64,000 bases of DNA from Podocnemis expansa (lineage: Eukaryota > Chordata > Testudines > Podocnemididae). The notes beneath the pieces were generated by a model. That model did no database searches. It was not told where the DNA came from and worked only from the letters and a program-made list of their open reading frames with translations. The stretch covers positions 57,705,586 to 57,769,585 of the forward strand of contig ML681963.1 in the NCBI GenBank assembly GCA_007922195.1. Direction: 5' to 3'. The position numbers were made by a program, and so were the translations under genes. Of the stretch, positions 55,801 through 64,000 are shown one piece after another. Numbering within the stretch: the first letter of the stretch is position 1; every line of letters begins with the position of its first letter.

Positions 55801-56640
55801 GAGGTGGCACAGGTGTGGCATTGGCTCTGCCCAAGACCAGGCAAGCATGCCCTTCTGGGAGGCCGCACAGGTCTGGCCAGCTCTGCTCCCCATCCAGTTG
55901 GTGAATTTACTGCATTTTCTTTTTCAGTTTGTGTCAGTTAAATCGTGACACTGCCCAATTCTGCTGCAGTCTGAAAAGTCTCACTCTTGCCAGAATCTGT
56001 GTGAATCTCTCAAAAGTTTAACATTCAGGGAAAACTTCAGCCAGCTCTTTGTCATATGATGTCATAGATTTTTTTTTTTTAAAGCAAATCTCCATTAAAG
56101 AAACACATAAGTTGATTGTTCGATGACTCATTTCTGAGTCCACTGAAGGTGAGAAAACAAGGTCTTTCCTTTGTTTTCCTGAGAGCTGGGTCTATCTAGC
56201 AGAAACAACAGCATGTTTGGAAGGGGAATCCACTGCCCTCAGCAATGAGGGGTGCAGAGCCAGCCACGCGTTTTGATCAGCAACACTCAATGGAGATATT
56301 TAAAAAATCCTTCCAAAGCAACTGGCACTTGTAAGTTGCCAAGCCCTTCCCCTGACTACGCTATGGTGCCTCTTGTGTCTTACTGCCATAGCTGCCATAA
56401 AGGCTTATGGATCCCTCCATTCTTCACCTGAGAACTATGTATTCCAATTCCAGTTACACCCGTCATAAAGGGCTAAGAAAAGTGTTAGCAGCAAATTACG
56501 GGTGATGGCTCCTCCACGTTTCATTTGTCTTCTTGCTGCTGGGACTCATGGAATCAGAAGATGAAGTTCACCAGCAAACAGTGGGAAAGCTCTGAATATG
56601 ACACTTTGCAGTGTCACCAGGATGTGACACACTCATGGAC
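55801..56640. other. Unrecognised sequence
   Basis: An A/T run lies at 56068-56084. No family or exon was recognised. Confidence 0.35.
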
Positions 56641-56684
56641 TCACAGCCTTTTAGATCAGAGGGAACCAGTATAATCATCTAATC

Positions 56685-57072
56685 CAGTGGTTCCCAGCCT
56701 TTTTCAGGCTGGGACTCCTTTTTAACAAAAAGAATATTTGCGCCCCCCCCCCCAGCTGATTATGTAATCTGGCCCGTGCCACTCTGGCGGTGCCAGTGGG
56801 ACAGCTGGCGAGCAGCACCACTGCCACCATGGCCTGCGCTGCTGGGGACCCAAGCCATAATTGCTATGGCCCCCTCCCCTTGACCCTCCCAGGGAGCCGC
56901 CACGGCCTCATCCCCATGCTGGGATCCAGCCATGGGTGGGGAGAGGCAGCCCTGGCAGGGTGCATTAAGGCTGCAGCTGGATTCCGGCCCTGGTAGGGAG
57001 AGGCTTTGTGGAGCCCCAGAAACATGTCCGTGGACCCCCGGGTGTCCCCAGACCCCAGTTTGGGAACCACTG
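56685..57072 (-). mobile_element. hAT-1 element inside CR1
   Basis: It starts CAGTGGTTCCCAGCCTTTTT and ends CAGTTTGGGAACCACTG. The flanking octamers ATCTAATC (56677-56684) and ATCTAGTC (57073-57080) match at seven of eight, and the CR1 consensus has ATCTAGTC exactly here. It is related in reverse to 54293-54697. Confidence 0.9.
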
Positions 57073-57299
57073 ATCTAGTCCGACTCCTTGCACAATGCAG
57101 ACCACAGAATCTCACCCATCTATTTCTGTAATAAATCTCTAACCTATGTCTGAGTTATTAAAGTCCTCCCTCAAATCACCATTTTAAGACATGAAGGTAC
57201 AGAGAAGCCACCAGAAAGTGAGCAGTGCCCCATTCTACAGCGGAAGGCAAAAAACCCCAAAGTCTTTGCCAGTCTGCCCTGGGAGAAAATTCCTTACAT

Positions 57300-57446
57300 T
57301 CCTCTGCATTTATTTTCCTCCCATTCTGTAAATTCCCCATCTTCAAGAGTCTAATGAAATGGGAATTTCTCCCATGAAATCTCATGTGATAAATAAACGT
57401 GTTAGTCTTTAAAAGTGTCACCAGACTCCTTGTTTGTTTTCCTGAC
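57300..57446. mobile_element. Fold-back right arm inside CR1
   Basis: TTCCTCCCATTCTGTAAATT, CCCATGAAATCTCATGTGAT and TTAGTCTTTAAAAGTGTCAC follow the right-arm order and end with CCTTGTTTGTTTTCCTGA. CR1 sequence resumes just after it (CAGTGATCAGTTAAACCC). Only one arm is present, so either the insertion was truncated or it lost its other half. Confidence 0.7.
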
Positions 57447-57960
57447 CCCAGTACAGTGATCAGTTAAACCCTGAGCATGTAGGCAAAGACTCACCAGCCA
57501 GACACCCAGCAAGAATTCTCTGTAATAACTTAGAACCCTCCCCATCTAACATCTGTTCTCGGGCCATTGGCACATCCACCACCAATAGTCAAAGATCAGT
57601 CAATTGCTAAACTAGACTGTTCCATCATACCATCCCTCCATAAATTTATCAAGCTCAGTGCTGAAGTCAACTAGGTATTCTGCCCTCACTGCTCCCCTTG
57701 GAAGGCTATTCCAGAACTTCACTACACTGATGGTTAGAAACCTGCATCTAATTATTTGTGAATGGGGGAGTGTCTGACTGTGTGTTTCTAGCACTGATCC
57801 AGTGCTTGGCAGCACTAAGCCATACGTCATGTCCCCTCTCAGTCTCTTCTTTTCCAGACTAAACAAACCCAGCTCTTTCAGGCTTCTAGAAGTGTAACCA
57901 GTAACTTCATCAGGTGGAGGGAAGTGTTCGCTTTTCTCCACTGTCACAACTGCTGGTGTC

Positions 57961-58331
57961 TAGGGATAGCACTCACCATCCATCCATCAATGGGGAGATG
58001 ATCCATTTTTGTCTCAGAGGTGTGTGTGTGCACACTCATTATCAGCAGGGCTGTCAAAGTCCTCCGGCTGCCTTGATGCATGATTGGCTATGGGTAAAGC
58101 TGTGTCTGGGGAGAAATGCACGCCATAAGTGTGCTAGAGAGCTGCTGACCCTCACCAGAATGTTGCTGGGAACACACACAGATTTGGTTCTTCTTGAAAA
58201 GTAAAGGAGTTACATGAAACATGATGAGCTGCTACAGCAGAGTGACATCCAGACATGAGCTGGAAAATACCATGGTGCACTGGCACATGGAAACCAGGGA
58301 CTTAGGTGGCCAAATCCCACTTCCAGTCTGG
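57961..58331. other. Unrecognised sequence
   Basis: A GTGTGTGTGTG tract lies at 58021-58031. Nothing else was recognised. Confidence 0.35.
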
Positions 58332-58336
58332 GTGCT

Positions 58337-58943
58337 TGTCATGGAGAACCCAGAAAAGCCTCTTGGATCCCCTCTGTTCATAGCCAATCAGGACTCTGCT
58401 ACGGTGGAGCCTTCTCCCGTCCAGCACGCAGGTCTCCACACTACCTGTAGCCATCTCCCAAATCCAGGCTCAGAGGATCCAACCTTTGCTCTTTCTGGTC
58501 TCCCTTGGGGAGGTTCCTCCCTCCACAAAGGTCCCAACAGTCCCAATCAGCAGTGACACTCAGCCAGTGTAGAAGTCAGAGGGTTTATCAGCAATCCAGT
58601 TTGCACAGCAGCTAGGACAGTTGGCTCTCAGATCAACCAGGAGGTCTAGCATAAACCCCCAGGAAGAGCCCCGGAGATCTTGCCTCTCCGACCTCTGTCT
58701 TCCTTCTCCCCCCTCTCTCCCTTTGTTCTCCTCTATATCCAGCTGCCCTGCCCCTGATCTAAAGTGGCCACAACCTGTCACCCACAGGGGGTCCAGGTAA
58801 GGTTGTACTAAAGCCTCTCCCCCCCCCCAGTGGCAACTTTAGTTATCACACCCCCGTGTCCCATCACCAGAATACCATCACCAAAGAACAAGAACAGAAA
58901 AGAAGAACCACAGTAGCCCAAGAGGTTTTATTACTTCATCACA
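58337..58943 (-). mobile_element. Solo LTR, LTR-1 (copy D)
   Basis: On the + strand it starts TGTCATGGAGAACCCAG and ends TTACTTCATCACA, with a perfect 5-bp duplication, GTGCT, at 58332-58336 and 58944-58948. The length is 607 bp. The minus-strand poly(A) signal has mutated to GATAAA (TTTATC at 58584-58589). There is no internal viral region. Confidence 0.9.
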
Positions 58944-58948
58944 GTGCT

Positions 58949-59217
58949 GCTTTCAGGTGCTGGCTGGAGACGGGATGGACAACAACATAAGCACCCCTCT
59001 GCTTCCTCACCACACAGAATCTGTGCAAGAATCCAACACAAGCTGCCTCCACATACTTTGGCCCTGGACAGGAGGGACCGTGCCCCTGCACAGGCAGGAA
59101 GGGTGCACAGGAGTTGCAAACCAGGTCCCACTGAGAACCTTACAGAATCCCCCTCCCCCTCCACCAACACAGAGCCCTAGGGCCACTCCTTAGAAAGCAC
59201 TGAGCACTGGGCCTCTG
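58949..59217. other. Unrecognised sequence
   Basis: Nothing was recognised. Confidence 0.3.
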
Positions 59218-59312
59218 ATAAATAAATTTGTCAGTCTGTTACAGAAAAAAAAAAAAGGAGTCCTGTGACATTTTTAAAGGGCTAACACAGCTACCCCTAT
59301 GGAACTTGAATC
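59218..59312. mobile_element. Fold-back element fragment, rearranged
   Basis: GATAAATAAATTTGTCAGTC (inner right arm) is followed by an A-run and then AGGAGTCCTGTGACATTTTT and GGGCTAACACAGCTACCCCT (outer tip). The order suggests a rearranged or gene-converted copy. Confidence 0.55.
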
Positions 59313-59655
59313 TCCCATTGTCAGTGCAGCACCAGAAAGCAGAGGAGCCAGCAATATTTTACATCCATGTCGTGTTGGTGGGCTCACATGCTGGCTGATG
59401 CTGGCCAGGTGACTCAGAGAGCCATGAAAACACTGTCTTTCAAAGTACTGTCAAGGGAGCGATGGGAACAGTTGGAGATGTGCAAAATGAGTGCTCCTTC
59501 CTTTGGGATGAAGTGCCTAGGTGGTGATAGGTCCTGTCTGCATCCTGAGCCTCAAGGAGGCTTGGACAGGAACCAGGCTTTGGAATTCTGTAAACCGAGG
59601 AAAGGCAGGTCGCAGTAGTCGATAGATCTTTCAAGGAGGAGTTAGACAGGCTGGC
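59313..59655. other. Unrecognised sequence
   Basis: Nothing was recognised. An open frame of 83 codons at 59367-59618 has no supporting context. Confidence 0.3.
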
Positions 59656-60556
59656 AAAGACTTTGTCTACACTAGCATTTATGACAGCAAAATTTTGTCA
59701 CTGAGGGGGTGTGACATAAGTTTTGCTGGAATGTGTGCTAGTGTGGACAGTGACAGGACATGCTTTCCTGCCAACACAGCTACTGCCATGGTTTTAGGAA
59801 TGTTCACCCAATTGCCATAATGTGGCTACACAAGCCCTTATGCTGGGAAAACCTCTATTGCTTGGTGCGGGGTCACATCCCTGTGACAGAGACCCCAGAA
59901 AAGCCTCTTGGATCCCCTCTCTCCACAGCCAGTCAGGACTCTGCTACAGTGGAGTCTCCTCCCGTCCAGCACCCGGGTCTCCACCCTCCATGCAGCCAGC
60001 TCCCAACTCCAGGCTCAGAGGGTCCGATCCTTGCTCTGTCTGGTCTCCCGTGGAGGGGGTTTCCTCCCTCCAGGAGGGTCCCAGCCGTCCCAATCAGCTA
60101 GTGTGGCAATCAGAGGGTTTATTAGCAAACCAGTTCATACAGAAGGAAGGACAGTTGGTATCAGCATCTTCAGAACAACCAGAAGTGAAACCCCAGGGGA
60201 TTAGGGCTACACCCCAGGGCAGGGTCCTGTCTCTTGGACCCTCCATTTCCCTCCTACCCTCCTTCCCCTTGGTCCTTTGTTCCTCTCCTCGCTCTGCCCA
60301 CCTCTCCGCCCCCTGGTCCAACCAGCCGAATCCAGTATGACCAGTGGGGGGGGGGTCCCAGGTACAGGCTCCCTAAACACTACCCTCCTGCCCCTAGTGG
60401 CTCTATCTCATATCACCCACCTGTGTTCCATCACCCGAATAGAAAAGAAACAGGGTCAACACCCCTGTCTTCCCTTATTAACCTAGCAGAGGGTTCCCAC
60501 TTCTCCACAACCCCTGAGTGAACATTTGCCAGCATATGTGTTAGTGTAGACAGGGA
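59656..60556. mobile_element. MITE with TTTGTCTACACTAGC ends, split by an LTR
   Basis: The left part (59656-59881) runs ACTTTGTCTACACTAGCATT, GTGACATAAGTTTTGCTGGA and TGTGCTAGTGTGGACAG. The right part (60510-60556) resumes with GAACATTTGCCAGCATATGT and ends TGTTAGTGTAGACAGGGAC. I know this inverted-end element as one of the most abundant turtle MITEs. A 628-bp LTR interrupts it. Confidence 0.7.
59882..60509 (-). mobile_element. Solo LTR, LTR-2 (copy E)
   Basis: On the + strand it starts TGTGACAGAGACCCCAGAAA and ends CCCACTTCTCCACA, with flanks ATCCC and ACCCC (four of five). It shares AGAAAAGCCTCTTGGATCCC and the poly(A) region (TTTATT at 60118-60123) with LTR-1 but differs strongly in the middle and at the U3 end, hence a separate subfamily. 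It is nearly the reverse complement of copy F. Confidence 0.85.
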
Positions 60557-60863
60557 CAAAGGCAAACAACTGTAGCTCTGGAAAACTGTAGTTTTCCTTT
60601 GAGGGGTGGGACAGCCACAATTAGCCAGAATGTTTGCTGTGTTTGTTGCAGACATATTTCAGAAAGCAATTTCTTCCTGGCAGAGGCTCCATGCTAAGAA
60701 TGCTGTTTAATGTGCAAGGCATACATGTGGTAGTGAATTGGGCTGGGAGAATCCTAGAATTAAGTTGCTACAGGGGTTTTGGTGTGCTCCACAGAAACTA
60801 TCTGCAGAGCAGTCACCTGCAGCTGCTGAGAGTGTTGGAGGGAAGAGCACCACTGTCAACTCA
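60557..60863. other. Unrecognised sequence between the two LTR-2 copies
   Basis: It holds a small inverted motif, CTGTAGCTCTGGAAAACTGT followed by AGTTTTCC (60569-60597). Nothing else was recognised. Confidence 0.3.
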
Positions 60864-61612
60864 TCAAACAAGGAGTCTAGTAGCACTTTTAGTGAATTGA
60901 AAAGTGCCACAAGACTCCTTGGTTGTTTTGCTGAACTAGACAAACACGGTGTGGAGAAGTGGGAACCCTCCGCTAGGTTAATAAGGGAAGACACGGGTGT
61001 TGACCCTCTTTCTTTTCTATTCGGGTGATGGAACACAGGTGGGTGATATGAGGTGGAGCCACTAGGGGTTAGGAGGGTAGTGTTTAGGGAGCCTGTACCT
61101 GGGACCCCCCCCCCACTGGTCATACTGGATTCGGCTGGTTGGACCAGGGGGCGGAGAGGTGGGCAGAGCAAGGAGGGGAACAAAGGACCAAGGGGAAGGA
61201 GGGTAGGAGGGAAATGGAGGGTCCAAGAGACAAGACCCTCCCTTGGGGTGTAGCCCTAATCCCCTGGGGGTTTCACTTCTGGTTGTTCTGATGATGCTGA
61301 TACCAACTGTCCTTGCTGCTGTATGAACTGGTTTGCTAATAAACCCTCTGATTGCCACACTGGCTGAGAGTCGCTGCTGATTGGGACGGCTGGGACCCTC
61401 CTGGAGGGAGGAAGCCCCCTCCATGGGAGACCAGACAGAGCAAGGATCGGACCCTCTGAGCCTGGAGTTGGGAGCTGGCTGCATGGAGGGTGGAGACCCG
61501 GGTGCCGGACGGGAGGAGACTCCACCGTAGCAGAGTCCTGACTGGCTGTGGAGAGAGGGGATCCAAGAGGCTTGTCTGGGGTCTCCATCACACATAGCTT
61601 CCCCTTTGGAAC
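60864..61612. mobile_element. Collapsed fold-back element split by LTR copy F
   Basis: AACAAGGAGTCTAGTAGCAC (left arm) passes almost directly into AAAGTGCCACAAGACTCCTT (right arm) and the outer tip TGAACTAGACAAACACGG. After the LTR the tip resumes with GCTTCCCCTTTGGAAC at 61597-61612. Removing the LTR and one flank restores the usual ACACGGCTACCCCTTTGGAA-like end. Confidence 0.75.
60950..61592 (+). mobile_element. Solo LTR, LTR-2 (copy F)
   Basis: It starts TGTGGAGAAGTGGGAACCC and ends GGTCTCCATCACA, with flanks CACGG and CATAG (three of five). The poly(A) signal AATAAA lies at 61338-61343. It is near-identical in order to copy E read in reverse, with a 643-bp length against 628 bp. Host flanks differ from those of E, so the two are independent insertions. 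Confidence 0.85.
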
Positions 61613-61729
61613 TGTCAGCTCATGTAATCAGTCCCTGCCATGTGACCAGTTATAAAACTAAGCAGTTACAAGAAGCAAACTTCCAACGTGAGCAGAGCTC
61701 AGCGTTGCTATTGTTCAGTACAACAACTT
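61613..61729. other. Unrecognised sequence
   Basis: Nothing was recognised. Confidence 0.3.
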
Positions 61730-61990
61730 AATCCAATAAGCCCCCAAACCAGCCTCCACTTTAGGCAATTCAGTGAATTCCTCAAGCGTGGCTCAGTGAC
61801 CTGGCACTACAGCAGCTGTAGAGCTATTTCCTGAACCACAGAGGTGAAGGAGCCCATTTCACGCCATTAATTAATGACAACTAATTAGACATGTGTTGGG
61901 CTGTAAAGATTCATTTCTTGGCAAGTTTCCTGTCTTCTTGCCCTCCTCTGCATAGAACAAGAATTTACAGACAAATGTAATCAGGCAAAA
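61730..61990. promoter_or_regulatory. Candidate conserved non-coding block
   Basis: CACGCCATTAATTAATGACA followed by ACTAATTAGACATGTG packs three overlapping homeodomain core sites (TAAT/ATTA) in 30 bp, followed by a CATGTG E-box. The surroundings are free of recognised repeats. Function is inferred only. Confidence 0.25.
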
Positions 61991-62702
61991 GATGAAGTTG
62001 GTCATGTGGCTTTATGGCTCCAGAGTCCCCCCCCCCCAGGGGCTCTGAGTTTAAGTCTGCCACAGATTCTCTAGTTCACCTTGAGTAAATCTCTTAATCT
62101 GCCTGTGCCTTAGCTTGCCCTGCAGCCAAAGGGAACAAAAATAGTACTGACTCCTGTGTGGCCAAGAGCATTGAGAAGTGATGGTGAAATAGTGTCACAT
62201 GATATTTTAGGAGGGCTCTAACCTGGGCACCCCTAGTTCAAGAGCCCCAAAATTTGAAAGGATTACCCTCACCCAAAATGCCCACAAGGCACAGGGATTT
62301 TCAAGGCCATCTGCAAAAGCTAGCAGATTTTAGTGCAACTAGAGGAAAAACACTTACACAAAAATGCGTTTCAACCATTCCTCTAGCAGAGCTGCTGCTG
62401 CTGCACTATATTATAGTGATGGGTGCTATGGATGCACTATCTAGCAATACTGATACTTGCTAGGATAACACAACTATCCTCCCAGTTCTTCTGCCAAATC
62501 CCCAGGTTTGTGCCAGGGACAACAGCAATGATCAAGACCTCCCACTTGCCCAAAGTCATTGTACAACGGAAGTGCCTGATGCAAGGTGGGTCCCCCAGAA
62601 CCACTTGCATACACACTGCAGGGGCAGAAATCGCACTAGAGCCACTCAGCTGAATGTATTAAACAGACACTCCCACTGGATGCAAAGCAGCAAAAGTTCA
62701 TA
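61991..62702. other. Unrecognised sequence
   Basis: A C9-type run lies near 62029-62037. No element or exon was recognised. Confidence 0.35.
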
Positions 62703-62710
62703 GTATAGAC

Positions 62711-62856
62711 CAGGGGTAAGCAATTATTGTTTTATCAAGATCCAAATTTCTTGGCCAAGGCGGAGTTGGGTCCAGACTCCGCAAACAATGCAAAAAGCTC
62801 AATAATAACACCAAGAAGTAAAGATTTGGCCCGTGGTCTGCCTATTGGCTACCCTG
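62711..62856. mobile_element. hAT-type MITE with CAGGGGTAAGCAATTATT end
   Basis: CAGGGGTAAGCAATTATTGT at the left and TGCCTATTGGCTACCCTG at the right resemble inverted hAT tips. The interior has GGGTCCAGACTCCGC. The flanking octamers GTATAGAC and ATTTAAGC do not match well, so the borders or the class may be off. Confidence 0.45.
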
Positions 62857-63062
62857 ATTTAAGCTGCTTGTCCTTGCTGAGCCTAACGCTGTGGGGACAC
62901 CTGGGGACAGCCAGGGTCAGGCACTGATTTGCATTTCTGGGCAGGGGTCAATTTGTGTTGTCAACTGAACAATATTTTTTAAACCTCAGTTTTGTCTCCA
63001 ATTAGTCCCAGTGCTTCCCCTGCTATCCTTGCCTTTCAGACTGACCTTTCCCTCCCCTGCAG
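62857..63062. other. Unrecognised sequence upstream of a candidate terminal exon
   Basis: It ends in a strong pyrimidine tract (GACCTTTCCCTCCCCTGCAG), described with the exon candidate at 63063. Nothing else was recognised. Confidence 0.35.
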
Positions 63063-63256
63063 AGAGGCAGCTGCTAATGATTCCAGTTATCTCAGCACAC
63101 CACCGCATGCAGAGGGTGGAAGCTTTGTCTCAATATGACAAGATTTCAATTATTAATGGCTTGACTTACAAAGGCAGCATCGGCACCGTGCAGATGGCGA
63201 GCTCCGTCAGAGAAGCTGGGAGCAGCAAACGCTCACCCTCACCCAGTGACTACTAA
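63063..63256 (+). CDS. Speculative terminal coding exon, unknown protein
   Basis: A pyrimidine-rich tract ending CCTCCCCTGCAG precedes an open frame that enters two bases into a codon and reads about 64 residues, including QYDKISIINGLTYKGSIGTV and ending SSKRSPSPSDY before TAA at 63254-63256. The composition is more protein-like than neighbouring chance frames, and no recognised repeat overlaps it. I cannot identify the family. It could equally be conserved non-coding DNA. Confidence 0.25.
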
Positions 63257-64000
63257 GCCCTAGTGCACTCCTGTGCAGGACTGCCCAGGACCCTCACAAA
63301 CAGCATGAACTTAAGTGTCTGAGCCCATATTGGAAGGTGCTTGGCACTCAGCAGTTAGGCCCCCACCTCTCCAGTCTGCCTCTTCCAAGGGAGGGCTGCC
63401 CCTCACCAAAGGTTCTCTCCTGGACCCCTGGGCTGTACTCCCTCAGTCCCAGCTGCACATCATCATGAACTCTCCACAGGATCCTAAAGAACAGAGCTGC
63501 AAGTCCCTGGCCTACAGGAGAGGCGACCCAGTGGAGCTGGTTCTAGAGAGATCAGGCAGATCCCATTCCTGCAAACACACACAGATGACTTTACGCCTGA
63601 CTGCAGCAAGACTAAGGAGGTGCTTAAATCCTTGCAGAACTGAAGCCTTATATCTCAGCTGGCAGGGCAAGTGCAGTATCCCCTTGACTCACAGGAGCCT
63701 CTGATGGCTTCTGTACAGTGCTTGTGTGATTTGCTGATGCAGCTCCTGCTGGTGGCTGCTGAATTAATTGATAGACTGCAGGGAGCACTGAGGAGTTCAC
63801 CCAGTTTAGCTTCCGTTCAGCTTCCTTCTAGCAGCTGTCACTACTGCCTTGGTGCTGAAAAGGGGCTTTTGTGTATGTAGATTGGCATTAATATTCAAAC
63901 CTCCTAAGACAGGAAGCAGGGGCTGAAGAAGAGTTGCACTGAATTGGTTATTTTTAAAGGCCTCGTTCTGTGCTGTGTTTGCATTTAACATGCTGGCCAT
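63257..64000. other. Unrecognised sequence
   Basis: No repeat or exon with good borders was recognised up to the window end. If the exon at 63063 is real, part of this would be its 3' untranslated region. No AATAAA was noted in the first 700 bp. Confidence 0.3.

Larger units (their letters stand above)
56641..57960 (-). mobile_element. CR1 LINE 3' fragment with two nested insertions
   Basis: The consensus order is kept through CAATGCAGACCACAGAATCT, AACCTATGTCTGAGTTATTA, GTGATCAGTTAAACCCTGAG, CATCATACCATCCCTCCATA, CTCCCCTTGGAAGGCTATTC and GATGGTTAGAAACCTGCATC, all antisense. A hAT element (56685-57072) and a fold-back fragment (57300-57446) interrupt it. Beyond about 57740 the match weakens, with CAGACTAAACAAACCCAGCT near 57855 still recognisable. 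No reverse transcriptase frame survives. Confidence 0.85.

Noticed and set aside
59822..60340. 172-codon open frame, and its counterpart at 61062-61595 on the other strand
   Set aside because: Both lie in LTR-2 copies E and F and represent the same LTR sequence. LTRs of this type do not encode proteins, and copies of LTR-1 do not keep the frame.
60510..60949. Spacer between LTR copies E and F as the interior of a provirus
   Set aside because: The LTRs are in opposite orientation and have different host flanks, and the spacer holds MITE and fold-back sequence with no viral genes.

Overview
The window is vertebrate nuclear DNA, most likely from a turtle. It has no operons, no rRNA and no compact gene structure. 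Every well-supported feature is an interspersed repeat of a kind I know from reptile genomes, above all turtles: 3' fragments of CR1 LINEs, a fold-back element whose arms carry GGAGTCCTGTGGCAC, PIF/Harbinger-like MITEs with GGCTATGTCTACACTTA ends, hAT-type non-autonomous transposons with 8-bp target duplications, solo retroviral-type LTRs, and a DIRS-type retrotransposon. The turtle assignment rests on remembered repeat families, not on a search. A softshell turtle is possible but not shown.

Layout. 1-9.5 kb: unique DNA broken by hAT elements, fold-back elements, two Harbinger-like MITEs and an LTR (6112-7097) that itself carries a hAT insertion. 9.5-23.8 kb: mostly unrecognised DNA with one fold-back element, one Harbinger-like MITE, one solo LTR (15623-16229) and a CR1 fragment. 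23.8-31.7 kb: a hAT-like element split by a solo LTR, a CR1 fragment split by a hAT element, another hAT, a long fold-back element and a different LTR. 31.7-45.5 kb: unrecognised DNA with two weak candidate exons, hAT elements, LTR-like stretches, CR1 and a Harbinger cluster rich in palindromes. 45521-50675: a 5.15-kb DIRS-type element with inverted terminal repeats, an internal complementary region and a broken gag. 50.7-64 kb: hAT elements inserted in an LTR-like stretch, a CR1 fragment with two nested insertions, three more solo LTRs (two of them an inverted pair), and unique DNA ending with one candidate terminal exon.

No protein-coding gene can be called with confidence. The open frames of 60-190 codons are what six frames of GC-rich repeat DNA give by chance. 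The exceptions worth noting are the broken DIRS gag and three speculative host exons (32191-32265, 32470-32568, 63063-63256), all on the + strand. The window therefore reads as intergenic or long-intron DNA. The elements do not form a pathway, but their nesting gives a clear order of insertion: CR1, fold-back elements and some MITEs are the oldest, then LTRs and hAT elements, with at least one hAT younger than its host LTR.

In the feature list, hAT-1 means the CAGTGGTTCCC-ended families, hAT-2 the CAATGTTCCC-ended family, hAT-3 the CAGRGGYGTC-ended family, LTR-1 and LTR-2 two related LTR subfamilies, and fold-back the palindromic GGAGTCCTGTGGCAC element. These labels are mine.
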